Source: JAVVHE01 sp038238915
Lineage (GTDB): Bacteria > Pseudomonadota > Alphaproteobacteria > Sphingomonadales > Sphingomonadaceae
Direction: 5' to 3'
Length of the DNA: 64,000 nt
NCBI GenBank assembly: GCA_038238915.1
Contig: JBBSFH010000014.1
Span: forward strand, 24,476-88,475
Every line of letters starts with the position of its first letter. Position 1 is the stretch's first letter. The notes beneath the pieces were generated by a model, which made no database searches, had not been told where the DNA came from, and was given only the letters and a program-made list of their open reading frames with translations. The translations under genes and the position numbers were made by a program. Below are positions 8,216 through 14,900 of this stretch, one piece after another.

Positions 8216-9181
8216 TCAGGGTTCCGCGCGCGCGGTGGCGAGTTCGTCGCCGTATACGGCGATCTCGCGCACATGCCCCTCGGCTGCGCGCGCACGGTAC
8301 ATGCCGGGCGTGGTGAAACTCCACCCGCCGATGCCGCTGCGACCGATCACGATGACACCGCCGGTGCCCCCCAGCGTTGCGATATCGGCTTTGACGACGC
8401 CGTCCGCCGCTGTCTGGATGTCCGCACCGATCAATCGCACGCGCGCGCAGATCTCGTGCGCAGCGCCAACGCGGATGAAAAACTCGCCCGAGCCGGTCGC
8501 CGAAACCGCGCAGCCGCGATCGTCCGCGTAGGTTCCCGCACCGATGATCGGCGAATCGCCCACCCTCCCCCAGCGCTTGTTGGTGATGCCGCCGGTCGAG
8601 GTCGCGGCCGCGACATGCCCCGCGCGGTCGCGTGCCACCGCACCGACCGTACCCATATGCCTGCGCCCGTCGAAAGCGCCGCTCCGCAGCGCTTCCTGCA
8701 ATTCCTGCCAGCGCGCTTCGTTGTGGAACCAGTCGGGATCGGTCTGCTCGACATCATTCTCCAGCGAGAATTCGTCCGCCCCCGCGCCGCTCAACATCAC
8801 GTGCGAACTGCGCTCCATCACCGCGCGCGCGAGTGTCACCGGGTTCTTCGTCCGCGTGACGCCCGCAACCGCGCCCGCCTTCAGCGTGGTGCCATCCATG
8901 ATCGCCGCATCGAGTTCGTTCCTGCCCTTGTGGCTGAACACCGCGCCGCGCCCGGCATTGAAAGCGGGATCATCCTCGAGCACGCGCACCGCTTGCTCGA
9001 CCGCATCGAGCGCGGTGCCGCCGGACGCCAGCACTGTCGAACTCGCATCGACCGCGCGCGACAGCCCGGCGCGATGCGCGGTATCTTCAGCGGGTGTGAG
9101 CGAACCGCGCACGATCTCGCCGACGCCACCGTGGATCACGAGTGCCCATTTGCCCTCTGCCGCGCCGCTCACAGACCGCAT
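8216..9181 (-). CDS. Isoaspartyl peptidase / plant-type L-asparaginase
   Basis: Ntn-hydrolase that hydrolyses L-asparagine and/or isoaspartyl dipeptides after autocleaving itself in front of a threonine. The domain begins with WALVIHGGVG and includes NAGRGAVFSHKGRNELDAAIMDG. The cleavage site is visible at RRHMGTVGAVARDRAGHVAA, with the nucleophile Thr near residue 177. GGITNKRWGRVGDSPIIGAG and SATGSGEFFIR follow in the beta subunit. I chose the ATG at 9179-9181; a GTG at 9256 in the same frame would add 25 residues of uncertain character. No convincing signal peptide is present in either version. The gene ends 44 bases before the DUF3775 gene and is divergent from tRNA-Met. Confidence 0.9.
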   Translation of the reverse strand: MRSVSGAAEGKWALVIHGGVGEIVRGSLTPAEDTAHRAGLSRAVDASSTVLASGGTALDAVEQAVRVLEDDPAFNAGRGAVFSHKGRNELDAAIMDGTTLKAGAVAGVTRTKNPVTLARAVMERSSHVMLSGAGADEFSLENDVEQTDPDWFHNEARWQELQEALRSGAFDGRRHMGTVGAVARDRAGHVAAATSTGGITNKRWGRVGDSPIIGAGTYADDRGCAVSATGSGEFFIRVGAAHEICARVRLIGADIQTAADGVVKADIATLGGTGGVIVIGRSGIGGWSFTTPGMYRARAAEGHVREIAVYGDELATARAEP

Positions 9182-9279
9182 CGCCAGCGCAAATTTCCCA
9201 GACCGTCCCGCCGTCTCGCACCCATAGCCGACACCCTTTACGCGCAACCCGCCCACGCCCTATATCGCGCATGCTCCGT

Positions 9280-9356
9280 GGCGGGGTAGCTCAGTTGGTT
9301 AGAGCACGGGAATCATAATCCTGGGGTCGGGGGTTCAAGTCCCTCTCCCGCTACCA
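9280..9356 (+). tRNA. tRNA-Met (CAT anticodon)
   Basis: A complete cloverleaf can be folded. It has a 7-bp acceptor with two G-U pairs, the D arm GCTC/GAGC, anticodon stem CGGGA/TCCTG with loop ATCATAA (anticodon CAT), a T arm GGGGG/CCCTC with TTCAAGT loop, and an encoded CCA end. The G-U rather than C-A at the first acceptor pair makes an elongator tRNA more likely than an initiator. A CAT anticodon could also belong to tRNA-Ile2 after lysidine modification, which TilS (46156-47157) would make. The 3' end of the antisense pabBC gene runs 44 bases into this tRNA. Confidence 0.93.
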
Positions 9357-11271
9357 AGCGTGATCGCGGTCGGGCCAACGGCGTTGCAGGCGACACGCTG
9401 CAACGCGCGATCAACTCCGCGGGCAGCAGGCCGCGCACCGCGTTCCCGATCCAGAAGCCGCCCCGCAGATCGCCGATGCGCACATCGTCCTCGAATGCCC
9501 GCCCCCCGGCGATCAGTTTGGCGCGCAGCACGCCGGGGATCAGCGGGCCCGATGGCGTCGCCAGCCTGCCATGCCGCTCGACAAACAGGCTGCTGAAGCT
9601 GCCCTCGGTCAGTCTGCCGTCCGCAAGATGGAACAACACTTCGAAGATGCCCGCATCCAGACGCGCGCGATCGTAGAACGCGCGGTCATCGGTCTTGTGG
9701 CGCAGGCGATAATCGTCCGGACCTACCGGCAGCGGGCACAGCGAGACCTGCACGGCCCCGTCCGGGCGGGCTGGAAGTGGTCCCGTCTCCACCTCGATCC
9801 GCCCATCTTGTTCGAGAAGGAGCCGCACCCTGCACGGCACCCGCACGTGATCCAGCGCTAGGGCGAGCGCACCATCGAGCACGTCCTGAGGGCAGACAAA
9901 CCCGAGTGCGCGCGCCGAGGCCGCGATCCGTGCGATGTGCCATGGAAGGAGCGCGATCCCCTCTCCTGGCACGAAGCGCATCGTCTCGAGCAAGCGGACG
10001 GGTGGCCGCGCGCGCGTCAGGAAGCGCCCCTTTTCCTGGCATTCGGCCCATTCGAGCTCCGCCACCGAATCGGCAACGATCCCTGAACCCAGCCCAAGCC
10101 GCGCCTCGCCCGCGCCATCGGCCAGCGCCAACGTGCGGATCGCGACGTTGAACGCGGCATGTTCCGCGCTCACGAAGCCGATCGAGCCGGTGTACGCGCC
10201 CCGCGATTGCGGCTCGGCCACATGGATGGCCTCCATCGCGCGAACCTTCGGTGCCCCCGTCACGCTTCCGCAAGGAAACAGGCTGGCGAGCGCATCCACC
10301 GGCCCCAACTCGCGCCTCAGCTTCGCGGTCACGGTGGAAGTCATCTGCCACACGGTCGGATAGGCTTCGATCGTGAACATCGCGGGCACCGTAACGCTCC
10401 CGGTCTTGGCGATGCGGCCGAGATCGTTACGCATCAGGTCAACGATCATCAGGTTCTCGGCGCGGTCCTTCTGGCTCGATCGCAGCGCGTCGGCCGTCGC
10501 CGCATCTTCCATCGGAGAGGCCCGGCGCGGCATCGTTCCCTTCATCGGCCGCGCGGTCAACGCTCCGTCAACGCACGCGAAGAACAGTTCGGGCGAGGCC
10601 GAAAGCAGCCAGCGATCGCCGGTGAAAACGACACCGCCCCATCGCGCGCGCTGCGCCATGCGCAACCGCGCGTAGAGTGCCAGCGGTGGACCGGCCACCT
10701 TGACGCGCGCGCCGAAGGTGAGATTGGCCTGATACAGTTCGCCGCATTCGATCAGCCGGAGGACTTCGGCGAACGCATCGTCATAGTCGGCCTTGCCAAG
10801 CTCGGGAATCGGCGGCCCGTTCCATGCCGATTCAGGCGGGGGCAGCCGGTCAGCAACGTCTTCAAGCTGCTCGGGCGCGTCGAACACGCCGAACCACACC
10901 AGCGGCCCCTCCTCGCCAGTCTTGGGGATCAATCGGGCAAGCCTGGGCTCAAGGCTCAGCCCCGCCTCATACGCCAGATACCCCGCCGCATAACCCCCCG
11001 CCGCCGTTGCCCTGCGGACCGCATCGAGCGCGGGCGCAACCTCGTCCGCGCAATTCGCGACGATCACCGAACGGGGATTGCGGAACAACAGTGCCGCGCC
11101 ACCCTCGCAATCGTCGAGCAGCACGAAAGGCGTTCCCGCAGCAGGCAGATCGGGCGAAGCCGCCTGCACCACCAGCCCGTCTGCAACATCGGCCCACCCC
11201 GCAGGCCCCTGATCGCGGCTGATCTCCGCAGGTTTCACCGCCGCTATCCCTCGGGCATAGGGCGACTCCAT
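9313..11271 (-). CDS. pabB: Aminodeoxychorismate synthase component I fused to aminodeoxychorismate lyase (PabB-PabC)
   Basis: A fusion of about 652 residues that makes 4-aminobenzoate for folate. Residues about 35-420 are the chorismate-aminating domain. RPMKGTMPRR holds the lysine (near 243) expected for aminodeoxychorismate synthases, and EAYPTVWQMTSTV and GSVTGAPKVRAMEAI follow. Residues about 425-640 are the PLP-dependent lyase, with RHKTDDRAFYDRAR (PLP lysine near 524) and GRLTEGSFSSLF. The glutamine amidotransferase partner is divergent at 11270. The start is uncertain: the ATG at 11269-11271 overlaps the partner's ATG, and a GTG about 100 bases downstream is a good alternative. The last ~15 residues (ending GLEPPTPGL) are translated from the antisense of tRNA-Met. 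Confidence 0.9.
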   Translation of the reverse strand: MESPYARGIAAVKPAEISRDQGPAGWADVADGLVVQAASPDLPAAGTPFVLLDDCEGGAALLFRNPRSVIVANCADEVAPALDAVRRATAAGGYAAGYLAYEAGLSLEPRLARLIPKTGEEGPLVWFGVFDAPEQLEDVADRLPPPESAWNGPPIPELGKADYDDAFAEVLRLIECGELYQANLTFGARVKVAGPPLALYARLRMAQRARWGGVVFTGDRWLLSASPELFFACVDGALTARPMKGTMPRRASPMEDAATADALRSSQKDRAENLMIVDLMRNDLGRIAKTGSVTVPAMFTIEAYPTVWQMTSTVTAKLRRELGPVDALASLFPCGSVTGAPKVRAMEAIHVAEPQSRGAYTGSIGFVSAEHAAFNVAIRTLALADGAGEARLGLGSGIVADSVAELEWAECQEKGRFLTRARPPVRLLETMRFVPGEGIALLPWHIARIAASARALGFVCPQDVLDGALALALDHVRVPCRVRLLLEQDGRIEVETGPLPARPDGAVQVSLCPLPVGPDDYRLRHKTDDRAFYDRARLDAGIFEVLFHLADGRLTEGSFSSLFVERHGRLATPSGPLIPGVLRAKLIAGGRAFEDDVRIGDLRGGFWIGNAVRGLLPAELIARCSVSPATPLARPRSRLVAGEGLEPPTPGL

Positions 11272-11863
11272 GATCCTCGTCATCGACAATTACGACAGCT
11301 TCACCTGGAACCTCGTTCAGTATTTGCGGGAACTCGGCGCGGAAGTCGAGGTGGCGCGCAACGACGCTATCACCGCAGAAGACGCGCTCGCGAGCTCGGC
11401 CCAAGCCTTTGTGATCTCGCCGGGTCCGGGTGGTCCGCAAGCGGCGGGGATCAGCATGGATCTCGTGGCGGCGTGCGCGGCGCACGCGCGACCGCTGCTT
11501 GGTGTCTGCCTGGGGCATCAGGCGATCGGCAAGTTTTTCGGCGGACAGATCGTGCGCGCGGCCAAGCTCATGCACGGCAAGACGAGCGCGATCGATCATG
11601 ATGGTTCGGGCGTGTTCGCTGGCCTGCCGTCGCCGTTCACGGCCACGCGCTATCACTCGCTCGCGGTCGAGCAGGACGCGCTCCTCACAAATGCGTGGAC
11701 CGCCGATGGCACGATCATGGGGCTGCGCCACCCCGGACTGCCGATCCATGGCATCCAGTTCCACCCCGAGAGCATCGCGTCCGAATATGGGCATGCGCTG
11801 CTGCGCAACTTCCTCTCGCTTGCGGGTGTCTCGACGGCGGGCAAAGGCAACCGGTATCGGTAG
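11270..11863 (+). CDS. pabA: Glutamine amidotransferase of aminodeoxychorismate/anthranilate synthase (PabA/TrpG)
   Basis: Class I glutamine amidotransferase that supplies ammonia for chorismate amination. In 197 residues it has MILVIDNYDSFTWNLVQYL, VISPGPGGPQ (oxyanion-strand region), the nucleophile C80 in GVCLGHQAIG and the catalytic His/Glu in FHPESIASEYG. The protein could serve both folate and tryptophan synthesis. Its divergent neighbour is PabB-PabC, so the aminodeoxychorismate role is the safer guess. The two start codons share a CATG, with only two bases of overlap, leaving no room for separate promoters unless these lie inside the opposing genes. The gap of 121 bases to the propionyl-CoA synthase gene has no obvious terminator. 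Confidence 0.92.
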   Translation: MILVIDNYDSFTWNLVQYLRELGAEVEVARNDAITAEDALASSAQAFVISPGPGGPQAAGISMDLVAACAAHARPLLGVCLGHQAIGKFFGGQIVRAAKLMHGKTSAIDHDGSGVFAGLPSPFTATRYHSLAVEQDALLTNAWTADGTIMGLRHPGLPIHGIQFHPESIASEYGHALLRNFLSLAGVSTAGKGNRYR

Positions 11864-11984
11864 CGCCACACGGCGGCGCTGCGTGCCAAGCGCCGGGAGG
11901 GTCAGGCGCGGCTGATGGCCGATTGCGCGCCGCTGCGATTTGCGCTTCAGAGTGCGGACGCGCAGCGGGGGAGCAGAATCGGTC

Positions 11985-14900
11985 GTGCAAACAGCCCCTT
12001 CCGACGTTTCGCCGCAGGCTTTGCCTACCCAACCCGACGTTCCCCCCAACGGGCACGCTGCATCGATTCGCGCGGCGTTCCTCGCTGATCCCGGCGCGTC
12101 TCATGGCGAAATCGCCGGGCGTGCCATCCATTGGTTCGTTGCCGGGATCGGCGCTAACGGAGCGTGGCTGGCGCGCGCGGCGGCAGGTTGGGAAGGCTGG
12201 GACGCCGCGACCGGCGCGCGTGTCGCTCCCGCGCTCCCCGGCGATTTCGCACCCTGGGCGCAGGCGTTCGACGGGTCGGACTCTCCGCACTGGCGCTGGT
12301 TCGTGGGCGGACGGACCAACGCCTGCTTCAACGAAGTGGACCGGCATGTGCTCGCCGGCCACGGTGACGAGGCGGCGCTGATCTTCGAGGGCGATCGCTG
12401 GGACATGTCGGCGGATGGCGGACGCGGCGCGCCGCTGGACTGCTTCACCGTGACGCGCAAGCGGCTGCTGCTGGAGACGGTCAAATGCGCGGTGGCACTG
12501 GACGCCCTCGGCCTCAAGGCAGGAGACCGCATCGCGCTCAACATGCCGTCGATCGTCCCGCAGATCTATTGGACCGAGGCGGCGAAGCGACTGGGGATCG
12601 TCTATACCGCCGTGTTCGGGGGGTTTAGCGAGAAGACTTTGTCGGACCGGATCGCGGACGCGGGCGCGCGCGTCATCATCACCTCGGACGGCAGCTACCG
12701 CAACGCACAGGTCGCCGCGTTCAAGACCGCCTACACCGATCCCGCGCTCGACAATTATGTCGCGGTGACGACTGCTCTGGAGGTGCTGGCGGGGGCCGAG
12801 TTGGGGTTATCGGCGGAGGACGCGGCGACGGTGCGCGATACGGTGGCCGCGACGCTGGCGGGGGAGACGACGGTCGAGCGATCGGACGTGATGCGCGGCG
12901 TAGGCCGCGCGCTCGCCGTGCTGGGCAAGGCGGGGCGGCTGGGCGCGGCGGACGCGGCACGGGTGCGGATCGCTGTCGCGTCGGCGCTGGTGGCGATGCC
13001 CGCGCGGGTGGAGGCGGTGATTGTCGTCCGCCACACCGGTCAGCCCGATCTGGTGTGGCGCGCCGAGCGCGATCGGTGGAGCCATGAGCTGACCGACTCG
13101 GCGCTGGAGACGATTCTGGCGCGGGCGCGCGCGGCGGGGTTCGATGTGGCGGACGAGGCGGCGCTGCTCGCGCTTCCCGATGCGGCGCTGGTGCGCGCGC
13201 TATGGGCAACGTGTCCGCCGCTGCCGGTCGATGCGGACTATCCGCTGTTCTTCATCTACACCAGCGGATCGACGGGCAAACCCAAGGGCATCGTCCACAC
13301 CCACGCCTATACAGGCGGCATCGCGGATACGATGCGTGCGGCGTTCGATGCGCGACCGGGCGACGTGATCTATGTGGTCGCCGATCCGGGGTGGATCACG
13401 GGGCAGAGTTACCTGATCGCGGGCGCGCTGCTGACGCGCGTGACGAGCGTGATCTCGGAGGGCTCGCCGGTGTTCCCACACGCGGGGCGGTTCGCCTCGA
13501 TGATCGAGCGGCACGGGGTGACGATCTTCAAGGCGGGGGTGACGTTCCTCAAATCGGTCATGTCCGATCCGGCGAACCTGCACGATCTGGAGCGGTACGA
13601 CATGCGGGGGCTGCGGGTGGCGACATTCTGCGCCGAGCCCGTCTCGCCGAGCGTGCAGGCGTTCGGGATGGCGCATGTGACGCCGCGCTACATCAACAGC
13701 TACTGGGCGACCGAGCATGGCGGGATCGCCTGGACGCATTCTTGGGACGACACCGCCCCGCTGGTGGCGGATGCACATGCGCGCGCGCTGCCGTGGATCG
13801 CGGGCGATGTGTGGGTGGAGGATGCCGAGGCTGCGGGCAGCGCGGTGCCGTTCGCGCGCGCGGGCGAGGACGGCGTGGCGTGGCGGCGCGCCCAGCCGGG
13901 CGAGAAGGGCGAGATCGTGATCGCCGCGCCCTACCCGTATCTGGCGCGCACGATCTGGGGCGATGCGGAGGGGTTCCGCGTCGAGAACGGCTCGGTACAG
14001 GCCGATTGGCGCGGAGACGCGGCGCGGTGGGTCGACGGCTACTGGCGGCGGTGGCGCGGGGCGTGGGCGTATACGCAGGGCGATTTCGCGGTGCGGCACG
14101 AGGATGGCTCGTTCAGTTTCCACGGGCGCAGCGACGATGTGATCAACGTCAGCGGCCACCGCCTGGGCACCGAGGAGATCGAGGGCGCGATCCTGCGCGA
14201 CAAGGCGCTCGATCCCGATTCGCCGGTGGGCAATGTGTTGGTGGTGGGTGCGCCGCACCGCGAGAAAGGTCTTACCCCGCTCGCGTTCGTGGTGCCGGTG
14301 GCGGGGCGCAAGCTTAGCTACGAGGACCGCAAGCGGCTGATGGAACTGGTGCGCAGCGAGAAGGGTGCCGTCGCAGTCCCCGCCGACCTGATCGAGGTCA
14401 GGCAGTTCCCCGAAACGCGAAGCGGCAAATATGTCCGCCGCATGGTCCGCGCACTGGTCGAGGGCGGCGAGGTCGGCGACGTCTCCACGCTGCGCAATCC
14501 CGAGGCGCTGGACGAGATGCGCACGGTGATCGGCGACTGGCAGCGGCGGCAGCGATTGTCCGAGGAGCAATCGCTGTTCGAGCGGTATCGGTATTTCGTG
14601 ATCCAGTACAACATCGTCGCGCCGGGCAAGCGCGTAGCGACGGTCACGGTCACCAACCCGCCGGTCAACGCGCTGAACGAGCGCGCGATCGACGAACTGG
14701 GCATCGTGGTCGAGCATCTGGCGCGGCGCGAGGACGTGGTCGCGGTGGTGTTCACCGGCCACGGCAACGCGTTCGTCGCGGGGGCGGACATCCGCCAGAT
14801 GTTGGACGAAATCCACACGATCGAAGAAGCGCGCGTGCTCCCCAACAACGCGCAAGCCGTGTTCGCCAAGATCGAGGCGATGGACAAGCCGTGCATCGCG

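Noticed and set aside
12721..13209. Antisense frame 162 codons opposite the ligase part of pcs
   Set aside because: Pro/Ala/Arg-rich shadow in a high-GC region.
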